Shown: piece after piece, positions 45,731 to 55,597 of the stretch
How the letters are laid out: each line of letters begins with the position of its first letter
How positions within the stretch are numbered: the stretch's first letter is position 1
NCBI GenBank assembly: GCA_947473305.1
Contig: CANJCB010000012.1
Coordinates: 1 to 64,000, forward strand
Reading direction: 5' to 3'
Source: Rhodospirillales bacterium
GTDB lineage: Bacteria > Pseudomonadota > Alphaproteobacteria > ATCC43930 > CGMCC-115725
Length of the DNA stretch: 64,000 nucleotides
Notes under the pieces: model-generated
Seen by the model: the letters and a program-made list of their open reading frames with translations, nothing else
Told to the model about the DNA's origin: nothing
The model's database searches: none
Program-made: the position numbers and the translations under genes

Positions 45731-45866
45731 GACTTTTCTCCTTCCAACTGACCAGTCAACACGGACCGATCCCTCAAAGTTCAAAGGCTGCGGCGCGGCT
45801 TGCCGCTCGGAACCGCTTCCCGTAGTGTGACAGGAGGCTTGAACCTGCGGGGGGCGTGGGAAGCAA

Positions 45867-46514
45867 GTGGCAGGCTCGAACACAGGGAAAGCGCTGCGCC
45901 GGATCGTCTGGCTACTCCTCCTACTGGTGGGGGCCTGCAACGGACCTGGCTCCGGGATCGGACCCGCAGCGGCGCCGGCCCTCTTGCCTGTGCAGGTGGC
46001 AGCCCCGCCCAATTACGGCGATCCCCTCCAGCGGCTGCATCGCATCGGCGCGGCCGGCATTCCGCTCGACCGCCCCGTGGCGGCCGGCCCCAAGGTGGCG
46101 CTCGTCGCCGGCGACAATGTCGCCCTGACGCTGTCCTATCTGGATCTCACGCGCAATCTGCTTGCCAACAGTCGCGCTCCCGGCGCGGAGCTCGATCCCG
46201 CCTATATGGTGAAGAGCACGATCAGCATCTTGCGCCGCCGCTATCCCCGGTTGGAGCTTCATCGCGATCTGCGCAGCGCGCAGGCCGGCGGAGCCGACAC
46301 GACGCTCATCTTCGATATCAGAGCCTTGGCCGCGCAAGCCGGGGGACAGGCCAATAGCGCCGAGATCGATGTGATCGCCCTCGACCGGAATATGCGGCCG
46401 CTTTCACGACTCTCCGCCACGGCCCGGAATAACGGGACGAGCGCCGATTTCCTCACCGCCGCCAATGTCGCGCTTGGCGGATTGCGGGACAAGAGCGGCG
46501 AATTGCTCCGCTGA
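45867..46514 (+). CDS. lipoprotein-like hypothetical protein, 215 residues
   Basis: Starting at GTG 45867, the N-terminus KALRRIVWLLLLLVGACN contains a lipobox-like VGAC, so it is probably anchored in a membrane facing the periplasm. The rest has mixed alpha/beta character (VALVAGDNVALTLSYLDLTRNLL, LIFDIRALAAQ) reminiscent of uncharacterised periplasmic proteins. No known domain. It is convergent with gcvPB. Confidence 0.65.
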   Translation: MAGSNTGKALRRIVWLLLLLVGACNGPGSGIGPAAAPALLPVQVAAPPNYGDPLQRLHRIGAAGIPLDRPVAAGPKVALVAGDNVALTLSYLDLTRNLLANSRAPGAELDPAYMVKSTISILRRRYPRLELHRDLRSAQAGGADTTLIFDIRALAAQAGGQANSAEIDVIALDRNMRPLSRLSATARNNGTSADFLTAANVALGGLRDKSGELLR

Positions 46515-46516
46515 TC

Positions 46517-48073
46517 CTATTCGGCGGCGACTTTCTCCCGTTCCCCCGGACGCCAGCGCAGTATCGGTTTCCGGGCAGCGGCTGTTTCGTCGAGACGGCG
46601 GCGCGGGGTGAAACGCGGCGCTTCGTGAAATGCCTCCGCCGTACCCGCCTTCGCCCGCTGCGCCAGGCCCCGCACCACGGCGATGAAGCGATCGAGCGAA
46701 TCCTTGCTCTCGGTCTCGGTCGGCTCCATCAGCAACGCGCCATGGACGACCAGCGGAAAATACATGGTCATCGGATGATAGCCCTCGTCGATCAGCGCCT
46801 TGGCGAAATCGAGGGTCGTGACGCCGGTATCCTTGAGGAAGCGGTCGTCGAACAGGACCTCGTGCATCGAGGGGCCGGGGAAGGCCGGGGTCAATTCGTC
46901 CTGGAGCGCGGCCAGGAGATAATTGGCGCTCAACACCGCGTCGCTCGATACCTGCCGCAAGCCGTCCGACCCGTGGCTCATCATGTAGGAGAGGGCGCGC
47001 ACGAACATGCCCATCTGGCCGTGATTGCCCTTGAGCCGGCCAAGGCTTTCGGCAGCCGGACCCTCAGCTTCCTCGATCAGACGGAAGCCGTTTTCGTCGT
47101 GGACCACCCAGGGCAGCGGCGCAAACCGCGCGAGGCTTTCGGCCAGCACCACGGGTCCGCTGCCCGGACCGCCGCCGCCATGAGGCGTCGAGAAGGTCTT
47201 ATGCAGGTTGATATGCATGCAGTCGATGCCGAGATCGGCCGGCCGGACCCGCCCGACGATGGCGTTGAAATTGGCCCCGTCGCAGTAGAAATAGGCCCCG
47301 GCCTCATGGACCGCCCGGGCGATCTCGACGATCTCGCCTTCGAAGAGCCCGCAGGTATTGGGGTTGGTGAGCATCAGCGCCGCGACATCGGGCCCGAGCT
47401 TCGCCTTCATGGCCGCCAAGTCCACCCGGCCCCGCGCATCCGCCGGGATCGGATCGACCGTGAAGCCGCAGGCGGCGGCCGTGGCGGGATTGGTGCCATG
47501 GGCCGATTCCGGCACCAGCACGCGCCGCCGGCTCTCGCCCCGGGCATCGAGGGCGGCGCGAATGCACATCATGCCGCAAAGCTCGCCATGGGCTCCCGCC
47601 GCCGGGCTCATGGCGACCGCCGGCATGCCCGTGAGCGTCTTCAGCCAATGGGCGAGAAGGTCGATCAACTCGATGGCGCCCTGCACCGTCGATTGCGGCT
47701 GTAGCGGATGGACATCCGCGAAACCCGGCAGTCGCGCCATCTTCTCGTTGAGGCGCGGGTTGTGCTTCATCGTGCAGGAGCCCAAGGGATAGAGCCCGGT
47801 ATCGATGGAATAATTCTTCTGGGACAGCCGGGTGTAGTGGCGAACCACCTGGGGCTCGCTGAGACCGGGAAGGCCGATAGGCCCTTTCCGGCCAAGACCG
47901 CCCAGCCGGTCGGAGACCGCCGGCGGTTCGGGAAGATCGACGCCGCAGCGTCCCGCCGCATCCTGCTCGAAAAGCAAGGGTTCCTCGATCTGGAGCGCCC
48001 GATTGCCGCTGATCGTCGCGCTTTCACCCTTCCCGGCCCCAAAGCCGCTGAGAGCCTGGCTCCAACCGCTCAT
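46517..48073 (-). CDS. gcvPB: glycine dehydrogenase (decarboxylating) subunit 2
   Basis: The PLP-bearing half of the split P-protein, which decarboxylates glycine and passes the aminomethyl group to GcvH. The 518-residue protein has [32 protein letters not shown] and the PLP lysine in [22 protein letters not shown] 48073 overlaps the gcvPA stop (ATGA). The longer upstream frame is antisense-like sequence of gcvPA. Confidence 0.95.
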   Translation of the reverse strand: MSGWSQALSGFGAGKGESATISGNRALQIEEPLLFEQDAAGRCGVDLPEPPAVSDRLGGLGRKGPIGLPGLSEPQVVRHYTRLSQKNYSIDTGLYPLGSCTMKHNPRLNEKMARLPGFADVHPLQPQSTVQGAIELIDLLAHWLKTLTGMPAVAMSPAAGAHGELCGMMCIRAALDARGESRRRVLVPESAHGTNPATAAACGFTVDPIPADARGRVDLAAMKAKLGPDVAALMLTNPNTCGLFEGEIVEIARAVHEAGAYFYCDGANFNAIVGRVRPADLGIDCMHINLHKTFSTPHGGGGPGSGPVVLAESLARFAPLPWVVHDENGFRLIEEAEGPAAESLGRLKGNHGQMGMFVRALSYMMSHGSDGLRQVSSDAVLSANYLLAALQDELTPAFPGPSMHEVLFDDRFLKDTGVTTLDFAKALIDEGYHPMTMYFPLVVHGALLMEPTETESKDSLDRFIAVVRGLAQRAKAGTAEAFHEAPRFTPRRRLDETAAARKPILRWRPGEREKVAAE

Positions 48074-49407
48074 CGCAGGATCTCCTCGAGTTTTTCGGCG
48101 AAGGTGGATATGTCCTCCTCCGTGACGGTCTCGGTCGCCGCGACCAGCAGCAGGTCGGCAAGCCCCGGATAGAAACGGCTTGCCGGAACGCCTGCCAGCA
48201 CGCCGGCCTTGGCGAGATCCTCGACAACTGGAGCAGCAGGCTTCGACAGACGCAGGGTGAATTCGTTGAAGAAGCTCCGGTTGAGCACCTCGACCCCCGG
48301 CACCTTGCCCAGCCTGTCGGCCAATTCCACCGCCTTGGCATGATTGAGCGCCGCGAGCCGGGTGAAGCCCGCCTCGCCCAGCAGCGCCATATGGATGCTG
48401 AAGGCGAGCGCGCAGAGGCCGGAATTCGTGCAGATGTTGCTGGTCGCCTTCTCCCGGCGGATATGCTGTTCGCGGGTGGAAAGCGTCAGGACCCAACCGC
48501 GTCGCCCTTCCGCATCGACCGTCTGGCCGGCGAGCCGCCCCGGCATCTGGCGCACATAGCGGTCGCGCGTCGCAAAGAGCCCCACGTGAGGGCCGCCGAA
48601 ATTAAGCGCGTTGCCCACCGACTGGCCTTCGGCCGCGACGATATCCGCCCCCATCGCCCCCGGCGGCTCGACAGCGCCCAGTGACACGACCTCGGTCACG
48701 ACCACGATCAGCAGGGCGCCCGCCGCGTGGCAGGCCTCGCCCAAGGCTGTCCAGTCGCGCACATGGCCGAAAAAACCGGGGTTCTGGACGACGACACAGG
48801 AGGTCTCGGCGTCGATCAACGGGATCAGGTCTTCGGTCCCCATTACATCCGGCCCCTGGGCCGCGACGCTGAAACCGGCAAACCTGGAATGGGTCTCCGT
48901 CACCTCGCGATAATGGGGATGAAGCCCGCCCGACAGGATTGCCTTGGACCGGCGGGACACCCGGTTCGCCATCATGACCGCCTCGGCGCAGGCGGTCGCC
49001 CCGTCGTAAAGCGAGGCGTTCGCCACCTCCATGCCGGTGAGCAACGATACCTGGGTCTGGAACTCGAAGAGCACCTGGAGGGTGCCTTGGGAAACCTCCG
49101 GCTGATAGGGCGTGTAGGAGGTCAGGAATTCGCCGCGCTGGATCAGATGATCGACCGAGGCGGGGACATGATGGCGATAGACGCCGCAACCGACGAAGTT
49201 CGGGACGGAGCCGGCGCTCACATTTTTCGCGGCAATCCGGCTCAACGCCCGCTCGACTTCCAACTCCCCCTGCGCCTTGGGCAGATCGACCGGGCGGGCG
49301 AGGAGCGCCGCGGGCGGCACATCCCGAAACAGGCTCTCGACCGAGGAAACCCCGATGGTCGCCAGCATTTCCTGGCGGTCGGCGTCGGTCAGCGGCAGAT
49401 AACGCAT
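48070..49407 (-). CDS. gcvPA: glycine dehydrogenase (decarboxylating) subunit 1
   Basis: The other half of the split P-protein, 445 residues: [54 protein letters not shown], and [20 protein letters not shown]. Its ATG overlaps the gcvH stop by one codon position, giving tight coupling. Split GcvPA/GcvPB is common in many alphaproteobacteria. Confidence 0.95.
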   Translation of the reverse strand: MRYLPLTDADRQEMLATIGVSSVESLFRDVPPAALLARPVDLPKAQGELEVERALSRIAAKNVSAGSVPNFVGCGVYRHHVPASVDHLIQRGEFLTSYTPYQPEVSQGTLQVLFEFQTQVSLLTGMEVANASLYDGATACAEAVMMANRVSRRSKAILSGGLHPHYREVTETHSRFAGFSVAAQGPDVMGTEDLIPLIDAETSCVVVQNPGFFGHVRDWTALGEACHAAGALLIVVVTEVVSLGAVEPPGAMGADIVAAEGQSVGNALNFGGPHVGLFATRDRYVRQMPGRLAGQTVDAEGRRGWVLTLSTREQHIRREKATSNICTNSGLCALAFSIHMALLGEAGFTRLAALNHAKAVELADRLGKVPGVEVLNRSFFNEFTLRLSKPAAPVVEDLAKAGVLAGVPASRFYPGLADLLLVAATETVTEEDISTFAEKLEEILR

Positions 49408-49781
49408 CAGCCAAGGCCCTCGACGAAGGCCCTATAGGCGGCCTCGTCCATCAAGCCGTCAAAATCCTTGGGATCGGCGAGGCGGATCTTGAGGAACCAG
49501 CCCTTGCCCATGGGATCGCTGTTGACCTGCCCCGGCTCACCGGAAAGCTCGTCGTTGACCGCGACTACCTCGCCCGTAAGCGGCGCGAAGACCTCGCTCG
49601 CGGCCTTCACCGATTCGACGGTGGCGGCCTCCTTGCCCTTCTCGACCTTCCAGCCGACAGCGGGCAGTTCCACGTAGACGACATCGCCCAACTGGGTCTG
49701 GGCATAGTCGGTGATCCCGACCACGGCCACATCCCCTTCAAGGCGGACCCATTCGTGGTCTTCGGTGTATTTGACGGTCAT
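49407..49781 (-). CDS. gcvH: glycine cleavage system H protein
   Basis: GcvH carries the lipoyl arm that shuttles the aminomethyl group. The 124-residue protein starts [26 protein letters not shown] and has the lipoylated Lys59 in [17 protein letters not shown] lies before ATG 49781. It follows gcvT after 22 bases. Confidence 0.97.
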   Translation of the reverse strand: MTVKYTEDHEWVRLEGDVAVVGITDYAQTQLGDVVYVELPAVGWKVEKGKEAATVESVKAASEVFAPLTGEVVAVNDELSGEPGQVNSDPMGKGWFLKIRLADPKDFDGLMDEAAYRAFVEGLG

Positions 49782-49803
49782 CGGTTTCTCCTCAGGACAG
49801 GGC

Positions 49804-50907
49804 TCAGCCCCGGTAGTAGCGCTGGGGCACGAAGGGCAAAGGCACGACGCGGGCGGGTCGGGGCGTGCCCCGCACCAGAAGCGAGACGGCAGTCCCGGCC
49901 ACGGCCTGGGCAGCTGAAACGTAGCCCATGGCAATGGGTCCATCGACCGAAGGACCGAAACCGCCGGAGGTGATCTCGCCGATGGTGGCGCCCGTCAGAT
50001 CCTGGATCTCGGTGTGCTCGCGGGCCGGGGCGCGGCCATCCGGCAGGATGCCGACGCGTTTGCGGGACGCCCCTGCCGTCAGTTGGCGCGCGAGGATCCC
50101 GGTTCCGGGAAACCCGCCCTCCGCGCGACGGCGCTTGCCATAGGCCCAGGCGAGATCCGCTTCGATCACCGTGGTCTTCTCGTCGAGATCATGGCCATAA
50201 AGGCAAAGCCCGGCCTCCAGCCGCAGCGAGTCGCGGGCGCCGAGGCCGATGGGTTTCACTTCCGCTTCCGCCAGAAGACGGGTGGCGAGGCGTTCCGCCG
50301 ATCCCGCCGGCACGGAGATTTCGAAACCATCCTCGCCCGTATAGCCTGACCGCGAGACAAGGCAGTCGATACCATCGAGGCGCAGTGACGCCGATGTCAT
50401 GAAAGTCATGGACCCGACGCCCGAAGCCAGCCGCCCCAGGACTGCGGCTGCGGCGGGTCCCTGGAGCGCGAGTAGCGCCCGGTCTTCCTGTGGGAAGACC
50501 CGATCCTTGCCCAAGTGCCGCTGGAGATGGGCGAAGTCCTGCTCCTTACAGGCGGCGTTGACGATCAGGAAAAGATGATCCTCCATGGCCGTCACCATGA
50601 GGTCGTCGAGGATCCCGCCCGCCTCGTTGGTGAAAAGCGTGTAGCGCATCCGGCCGGGCTTCAGCGCCTGGATGTCGCCGGGCACCAGCTTTTCGAGGTC
50701 GGCGGCGACCGGCCCACCCAGCAAACGAACCTGGCCCATGTGGGAGACATCGAAAAGACCCGCGGCGGCGCGTGTGTGAAGATGCTCCGCCAGGATGCCG
50801 GCCGGATAGTGCACCGGCATCTCATAGCCCGCGAAGGGCACGAGTTTCGCGCCCAGACTTCGGTGAAGTCCGTAAAGCGGCGTGCGTTTCAGAGGTTCGG
50901 CGGCCAT
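49804..50907 (-). CDS. gcvT: aminomethyltransferase (glycine cleavage T protein)
   Basis: GcvT releases ammonia from the lipoyl-bound intermediate and gives 5,10-methylene-THF. The 367-residue protein has [35 protein letters not shown], the folate-linked YTGEDGFEI and the C-terminal barrel ending [10 protein letters not shown]. The ATG at 50907 is the family start; the frame continues upstream through the riboswitch but that is not coding. Confidence 0.95.
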   Translation of the reverse strand: MAAEPLKRTPLYGLHRSLGAKLVPFAGYEMPVHYPAGILAEHLHTRAAAGLFDVSHMGQVRLLGGPVAADLEKLVPGDIQALKPGRMRYTLFTNEAGGILDDLMVTAMEDHLFLIVNAACKEQDFAHLQRHLGKDRVFPQEDRALLALQGPAAAAVLGRLASGVGSMTFMTSASLRLDGIDCLVSRSGYTGEDGFEISVPAGSAERLATRLLAEAEVKPIGLGARDSLRLEAGLCLYGHDLDEKTTVIEADLAWAYGKRRRAEGGFPGTGILARQLTAGASRKRVGILPDGRAPAREHTEIQDLTGATIGEITSGGFGPSVDGPIAMGYVSAAQAVAGTAVSLLVRGTPRPARVVPLPFVPQRYYRG

Positions 50908-50957
50908 GAGATCCCCGGGTGCGAGCAGGCTTCGCGCCGCGATCGCTCGCGGCAGAA

Positions 50958-51165
50958 AGCCCCCTCTGTCCCAAGAACCTGAAAGATTCGCCGGATATCC
51001 CCTGGGAGGGGCGGCCGGGTTACTTCTTCGGTGAGGCCTCGCCATCCAACGACGGCGCGCCCGCTTTCCAGAGTGCCCTTCCCCCGACGGTCCTTTTTGC
51101 CTGAGAGTTTCCGGGGCGGTTGCTCCTTCGGCGCCGGGCTCAGCGCCCAGTCTCTCCCGTCGAGG
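50958..51165 (-). promoter_or_regulatory. tandem glycine riboswitch in the gcvT leader
   Basis: On the minus strand two glycine-aptamer cores follow each other. The first has CGACGG...CCGTCG P1 arms (51157-51162 with 51085-51090), GGAGAG, CCGAAGGAGCAA, and ACTCTCAGGCAAAAAGGACC. The second has CACCGAAGAAGTAAC and ATCTTTCAGGTTCTTGGGAC, ending about 50 bases before gcvT. This is the known two-aptamer switch that senses glycine and turns on the cleavage system; here it is expected to be an activator of gcv expression. Confidence 0.92.
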
Positions 51166-51228
51166 TGTCTACGGCAGAACCAAGGCTAGCACCGCCAAAG
51201 GGCGAAGGCCAGCCCGGACAAGCTCCGA

Positions 51229-51810
51229 TCAGCCCGGCTTGGGAGCCCTGAAAAGCGCGTTCGGGTTGGTCGGCGCCGGACTTGCGCCGTCCTGCTGCGA
51301 CTTGATGAAATCGCGCTGCTCCGGCGTGAGTTGGAAACCCAGCAGAAGGGTATAGTTGCTCGCCTTCTTCCCCTTCGGCACCGGCACCTTCTCGATGAGT
51401 TCGTCGGTGACGTCCACCCGCGCCTGGCGAACCGGATAATCCAGCGTCACAAGGAAATTCTTCTTGGTGAGGATTTCCTGCCTTTCATCGGCAACGGCGG
51501 CGAAATAGCTGACCGTCGTCTTGCGGATATCGGGGCCGCCGCGGATCGTCGCCATGTTGAGCGTGACGGTCGCGGTCGCGACGCCGGTCTTCTTGTCCAC
51601 GTCGCATTGAGACTTCACGGCGACCAGGCGGGCGACATAAAGCACATTGTCGGGCGACGGCGTGGTGCCGGGACGGAATTCGACGGTGCTTTCAAGACCG
51701 GGCATGATCCCCACCTGCGGGCAGAGGTCGGGCGACTTGGTGCTGGAGCATCCCGACAAGGCCAGCAGGACAGCGGTGGCCGAAGAAGCCGCGAGAGGAA
51801 AAATACGCAT
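51229..51810 (-). CDS. lipoprotein of unknown function, 193 residues
   Basis: The signal MRIFPLAASSATAVLLALSGCSS has lipobox LSGC. The mature protein has a beta-strand pattern (VLYVARLVAVKSQCDVDKKTGVATATVTLNMAT) with a conserved cysteine pair, and ends in a Pro/Asn-rich tail. No family known to me. Its start overlaps the CDGSH gene stop (TGATG), so the two are co-transcribed. Confidence 0.75.
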   Translation of the reverse strand: MRIFPLAASSATAVLLALSGCSSTKSPDLCPQVGIMPGLESTVEFRPGTTPSPDNVLYVARLVAVKSQCDVDKKTGVATATVTLNMATIRGGPDIRKTTVSYFAAVADERQEILTKKNFLVTLDYPVRQARVDVTDELIEKVPVPKGKKASNYTLLLGFQLTPEQRDFIKSQQDGASPAPTNPNALFRAPKPG

Positions 51811-52049
51811 CAGAGCTTACGGTGCGAGCCGTCGCACATCGTGCCGGTTTTGGTGGCCTTGCAGCCGCAGAACCAGGCCTCTCCGCTCTTCTCGGCCACA
51901 TATTGAACCGGCGCCAGACCGGTCCCCCGATGGGAGCCGTCGCAGAAGGGCTGAGCCTTGCTGCGACCGCAGGCGCACCACCAATATTCCTTGCCCGCTT
52001 CGACGGGAACGCCATAGGGACTTTTTTGTGCCGGGATGGCTTCGCTCAT
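51810..52049 (-). CDS. CDGSH iron-sulfur protein with two motifs
   Basis: A 79-residue protein with two CDGSH sites: CACGRSKAQPFCDGSH and CGCKATKTGTMCDGSH, each able to bind a 2Fe-2S cluster with three Cys and one His. The double form resembles the CISD3/MNT group and bacterial relatives; these pass electrons or clusters. The ATG at 52049 is preceded by GGAAGAGG. The long upstream frame is not coding. Confidence 0.92.
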   Translation of the reverse strand: MSEAIPAQKSPYGVPVEAGKEYWWCACGRSKAQPFCDGSHRGTGLAPVQYVAEKSGEAWFCGCKATKTGTMCDGSHRKL

Positions 52050-52206
52050 GGCCTCTTCCTTATGGGTTTCCGCTATACTACCTTGCGCCGGGCTCGAGAT
52101 GTCGGAACCCCCGCCTTCGTGAGCCTGGATTCTATTCGACGGCGTCGGACGGCACAAGCCCGCCCGCGCCGGAACCCCGCCGATCATGAACGAAGGACCG
52201 ATCAGG

Positions 52207-53151
52207 ATGGAAAGACCGCCGCTCACCCTGCTACTGGCCGGCCCGCGCGGATTCTGCGCCGGCGTCGAGCGCGCGATCCAGATCGTGGAACGCACCATCG
52301 AACGCTTCGGCGCCCCGGTCTATGTGCGCCACGAGATCGTTCATAACCGTTTCGTGGTCGAAACCCTGGAGCAAAAGGGCGCCATCTTCGTCGAAGAGGT
52401 CTCCGAGGTGCCCGCCGGCAGGCCGGTGGTCTTCTCGGCCCACGGCGTGCCGAAGGCCGTGCCGGCGGAAGCCGAAACCCGTGAGCTTGTCTATCTTGAT
52501 GCGACCTGCCCGCTGGTGACGAAGGTCCATAGCGAGGCGGAACAGCATTACCGCAACGGCCGCCGCCTTATCCTCATCGGCCATGCGGGGCATCCCGAAG
52601 TGCTCGGCACCATGGGCCAGCTTCCCGAGGGAGCGATGCTCCTGGTCGAAACCATCGAGGACGTGGACGCCCTGCAGGTGAAGCCTGACGAAAAGCTCGC
52701 CTATATCACCCAGACGACGCTCTCGATCGACGACGCTTCCGCCATCGTCAAGGCGCTGAAGAAGCGTTTCCCCAAGATCCACGGGCCGAAGAAGGAAGAT
52801 ATCTGCTACGCTACCACGAACCGGCAGCAGGCGGTCAAGGCCATCGCCAGCCGCTGCGACCGGATGGTGGTGATCGGCGCGCCCAATTCCTCAAACTCCC
52901 AGCGCCTCGTCGAAGTCGCCCGGCAGAGCGGCTGCGAGCAGGCCATGCTGGTCGCCCGCGCCCGTGATATCGATTGGGACTTCATCACCGGCGCCAAGTG
53001 CCTCGGGATCACCGCCGGCGCCTCCGCGCCCGAGATCTTGGTCGAGGAGGTGGTCGCCGCCTGCCGCGAGCGCTTCGACGTCACCGTCGAGGAGATGAGC
53101 GTGATCCAGGAGGATGTCCGCTTCAACCTGCCGCGAGCGCTCAGCGCCTGA
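52207..53151 (+). CDS. ispH: 4-hydroxy-3-methylbut-2-enyl diphosphate reductase
   Basis: IspH makes IPP and DMAPP at the end of the MEP isoprenoid route. The 314-residue protein has the iron-sulfur cysteines Cys17 ([10 protein letters not shown]), Cys101 ([10 protein letters not shown]) and Cys200 ([10 protein letters not shown]), and the [10 protein letters not shown] motif. ATG 52207 is chosen because AAGGA precedes it and it gives the usual start [18 protein letters not shown]; a start seven codons upstream has no site. It is followed by thrB after 15 bases. Confidence 0.95.
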   Translation: MERPPLTLLLAGPRGFCAGVERAIQIVERTIERFGAPVYVRHEIVHNRFVVETLEQKGAIFVEEVSEVPAGRPVVFSAHGVPKAVPAEAETRELVYLDATCPLVTKVHSEAEQHYRNGRRLILIGHAGHPEVLGTMGQLPEGAMLLVETIEDVDALQVKPDEKLAYITQTTLSIDDASAIVKALKKRFPKIHGPKKEDICYATTNRQQAVKAIASRCDRMVVIGAPNSSNSQRLVEVARQSGCEQAMLVARARDIDWDFITGAKCLGITAGASAPEILVEEVVAACRERFDVTVEEMSVIQEDVRFNLPRALSA

Positions 53152-53166
53152 TCCCGGGCGCCCTGG

Positions 53167-54129
53167 ATGGCCGTCTATACCGATGTGGGCGACGAGGAAC
53201 TAAAGGCCTTCGTCGCCGGCTACGACATCGGCGACGTGGTCTCCTGCAAGGGCATCGCCGAGGGCGTCGAAAATTCCAACTATCTCCTCGGGACCGAGAG
53301 CGGCAATTACATCCTGACGCTCTATGAGAAGCGGGTCTCGCCGGCGGATCTTCCCTTCTTCATCGGGCTCATGGAGCATCTGGCCGCCCAGGGGATCGCC
53401 TGCCCGACCCCGGTCAAGGACCGCCAAGGCGTGGCGCTCCGCCAGCTCTGCGGAAGACCCGCGGCTCTCGTGACCTTCCTCGAAGGCATGTGGCCCCGGC
53501 GGATCCTGCCCCATCATTGCGCGGGGCTCGGCGGCGCGATGGGGGCGATGCACCAGGCGGGCGCTTCTTTCGCCATGACTAGGCCCAACAACCTCTCCGT
53601 CTCCGGATGGCGCGTGCTTTTCGAGGCCTGCCGGCCCCGTACCCATGAGGTGAAAGCAGGTCTCGCCGAAGAACTGGAAACGGAGCTCCGGTCCCTCGAA
53701 GCCGCCTGGCCCGCGGGCTTGCCGATAGGCGTGATCCACGCGGATCTCTTCCCCGACAATGTCTTTTTCCGGGGCGATCAGGTCTCGGGATTGATCGATT
53801 TCTATTTCGCCTGCACCGATTTCCTGGCCTACGACCTGGCCGTCTGCCTCAACGCCTGGTGCTTCGAGGTGGATGGCAGCTTCAATGTGACCAAGGCGCG
53901 CCTCATGGTGGCCGCCTATCGCGCGGTCCGGCCCATCGGTCCCGACGAGCTTGCGGCGCTGCCCGTGCTGGCGCGGGGCAGCGCGCTTCGGTTCCTGCTG
54001 ACACGGCTTTACGACCGGCTCAATCACCCCGAGGGGGCCCTCGTGAAGCCCAAGGATCCGCTGGAATATCTGCAGAAGCTGCGCTTTCACCGGAGCGTGA
54101 CCCGGCCCGGCGACTACGGGATCGAATGA
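53167..54129 (+). CDS. thrB: homoserine kinase (APH-fold type)
   Basis: The alphaproteobacterial-type homoserine kinase, which makes O-phosphohomoserine for ThrC. The 320-residue protein has the start [22 protein letters not shown], the [11 protein letters not shown] nucleotide loop, and the catalytic [11 protein letters not shown] with [10 protein letters not shown] after it, as in aminoglycoside phosphotransferase folds. Its stop overlaps the RNase HI start (ATGATG). Confidence 0.94.
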   Translation: MAVYTDVGDEELKAFVAGYDIGDVVSCKGIAEGVENSNYLLGTESGNYILTLYEKRVSPADLPFFIGLMEHLAAQGIACPTPVKDRQGVALRQLCGRPAALVTFLEGMWPRRILPHHCAGLGGAMGAMHQAGASFAMTRPNNLSVSGWRVLFEACRPRTHEVKAGLAEELETELRSLEAAWPAGLPIGVIHADLFPDNVFFRGDQVSGLIDFYFACTDFLAYDLAVCLNAWCFEVDGSFNVTKARLMVAAYRAVRPIGPDELAALPVLARGSALRFLLTRLYDRLNHPEGALVKPKDPLEYLQKLRFHRSVTRPGDYGIE

Positions 54130-54590
54130 TGTCCGAGGGCACAAAACCCGTGGCGCAGGTGGAGATCTTCACCGACGGCGCCTGCAGCGGTAATCCCGGC
54201 CCTGGCGGCTGGGGCGCGATCCTGCGCTATGGCACGGTGGAAAAGGAACTGTCGGGCTTCGAGAACCCCAGCACCAACAACCGCATGGAGATGATGGCGG
54301 CGATCGTCGCGCTGGAGACGCTGAAACGACCCTGCAAGGTCGCGCTCTATACCGACAGCCAGTATCTGAAGGACGGGATCACCAAATTCATCCACGGCTG
54401 GAAACAGCGCGGCTGGAAGACGGCGGACAAGAAGCCCGTGAAGAACATCGACCTTTGGCTGAGGCTCGAAACCGCGGTCAAGCCCCACCGGGTGGAATGG
54501 AATTGGGTGCGCGGCCACGCCGGCCATCCCGAGAACGAAAGGGCCGACGAATTGGCGCGCGGCGGGGTCGCCGCGGCGCGACAAGCTTAA
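54126..54590 (+). CDS. rnhA: ribonuclease HI
   Basis: RNase HI cuts the RNA strand of RNA-DNA hybrids. The 154-residue protein has all four acidic residues: Asp17 ([16 protein letters not shown]), Glu55 (NNRMEMMA), Asp77 (YTDSQYL) and Asp141 (NERADELA), and the catalytic loop His in RGHAGHPEN. The first ATG overlaps the thrB stop; the second Met is an alternative. Confidence 0.96.
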   Translation: MMSEGTKPVAQVEIFTDGACSGNPGPGGWGAILRYGTVEKELSGFENPSTNNRMEMMAAIVALETLKRPCKVALYTDSQYLKDGITKFIHGWKQRGWKTADKKPVKNIDLWLRLETAVKPHRVEWNWVRGHAGHPENERADELARGGVAAARQA

Positions 54591-54599
54591 AAGTGATCG

Positions 54600-54832
54600 A
54601 CGCATAAACAGGATCAAGGCTTAGATTCAGCTTTCGCGCTGTTAAGCCCCCATGCCAAACGCGGACAATCTGCACATCCTTCCCATCGATGCGGTAGACG
54701 ATCACATAAGGCCACACAGGCTGCGACGATCTGAACAGCGATTCGGTTCGCAGCTGAAAGACTGTCCAAACCGATGAATTCGCGAATGCGCCTCAGATCT
54801 TCGAGGGCTTCCGGCGAAAGGACTGCCGACAT
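54600..54832 (-). pseudogene. RelE/ParE-family toxin, broken by deletion and frameshift
   Basis: The minus-strand start (54832) reads MSAVLSPEALEDLRRIREFI then AANRIAVQIVAA, a ParE-like N-terminus; but only in another frame does WPYVIVYRIDGKDVQIVRVWHGG, the ParE-like C-terminus, appear, directly after. About 30 residues between the two parts are gone and the frame shifts, so no toxin can be made. The A+T content is higher than in neighbouring genes, in keeping with acquired DNA. Confidence 0.75.
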
Positions 54833-54953
54833 TCGGGCGGCGGTAGCTCCCGATCCGCGCCCCAGGACAAAAGCCACCGGCGCACGGCGTCATAAGAGAC
54901 GGAACGACCGGCGTTCAACGAGGATAACCCGGTTTCCACGGCATCGGTAAATG
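54811..54953 (-). pseudogene. antitoxin remnant (CopG/ParD-type) of the broken toxin
   Basis: Overlapping the toxin start in another frame, minus-strand translation gives AFTDAVETGLSSLNAGRS, then SYDAVRRWLLSWGADREL and PPPECR, the C-terminal half of an antitoxin seen next to ParE-like toxins. The frame has a stop (TAG) just before ETTAFTDAV and no start codon in a fitting place, so the N-terminus is lost. Confidence 0.6.
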
Positions 54954-54983
54954 CCGTCGTTTCCTAATCTTCTTCCAACGAAA

Positions 54984-55004
54984 ACGGCGCCCGAAGGGCG
55001 CCGT
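54984..55004 (-). terminator. rho-independent terminator of the peroxiredoxin gene
   Basis: A GC-rich 9-base-pair stem (ACGGCGCCC / GGGCGCCGT) with a short GAA/TTC loop, followed on the minus strand by TTTTCGTT. It lies 20 bases past the peroxiredoxin stop. Confidence 0.8.
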
Positions 55005-55024
55005 CCGCAGTCGTTCCGAAAAGC

Positions 55025-55507
55025 TCAGAGGCCGCCGAGAATCGATTCGGCGCTCGACACCTCGAAGGTGCCCGGCTTCTCGACATTCAGGCTCTTCACG
55101 ACGCCGTTCTCGGCGACGAGCGCATAGCGCTGAGAGCGCTTGCCCATGCCGTAGCCCGTGCCGTCCATCTCGAGACCCAGGGCGCGGGTGAAGTCACCAT
55201 TGCCGTCGGCCACCATATGGACCTTGCCGTCGGCCTGCTGGTCCTTGCCCCAGGCGCCCATCACGAAGGCATCGTTGACCGAGACGCAGACGATATCGTC
55301 GACGCCCTTGGCCTTGATGTCGCCCGACTTCTGCACGAAGCCCGGCAGATGCTTGGCGGAGCAGGTCGGGGTGAAGGCCCCGGGAACCGCGAAGAGCACG
55401 ACCTTCTTGCCGCCGAAAAGCTCATCCGTAGAGATGTCCTTCGGCCCTTCGGCCGTCATGTGGCGCAGCTTGCCCGCCGGAATCTTGTCGCCCACCTTGA
55501 TCGTCAT
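55025..55507 (-). CDS. peroxiredoxin (Prx5 type)
   Basis: A 160-residue thiol peroxidase that reduces hydrogen peroxide and organic peroxides. The peroxidatic Cys49 is in PGAFTPTCSAKHLPGF, and the Arg of the Prx active site is in the GKRSQRYAL segment. Electrons probably come from glutaredoxin or thioredoxin. A clear terminator follows. Upstream lies the DsbD-like gene on the same strand, 90 bases away. Confidence 0.95.
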   Translation of the reverse strand: MTIKVGDKIPAGKLRHMTAEGPKDISTDELFGGKKVVLFAVPGAFTPTCSAKHLPGFVQKSGDIKAKGVDDIVCVSVNDAFVMGAWGKDQQADGKVHMVADGNGDFTRALGLEMDGTGYGMGKRSQRYALVAENGVVKSLNVEKPGTFEVSSAESILGGL

Positions 55508-55597
55508 GGTTTTCCCTTTCAGTAGTTAATTCGCGAATTTCAGGGCGAGCATAGAGGGTCGCGGGGCGGAAATCATCATCTCCGAAGGAGCGGGGCG

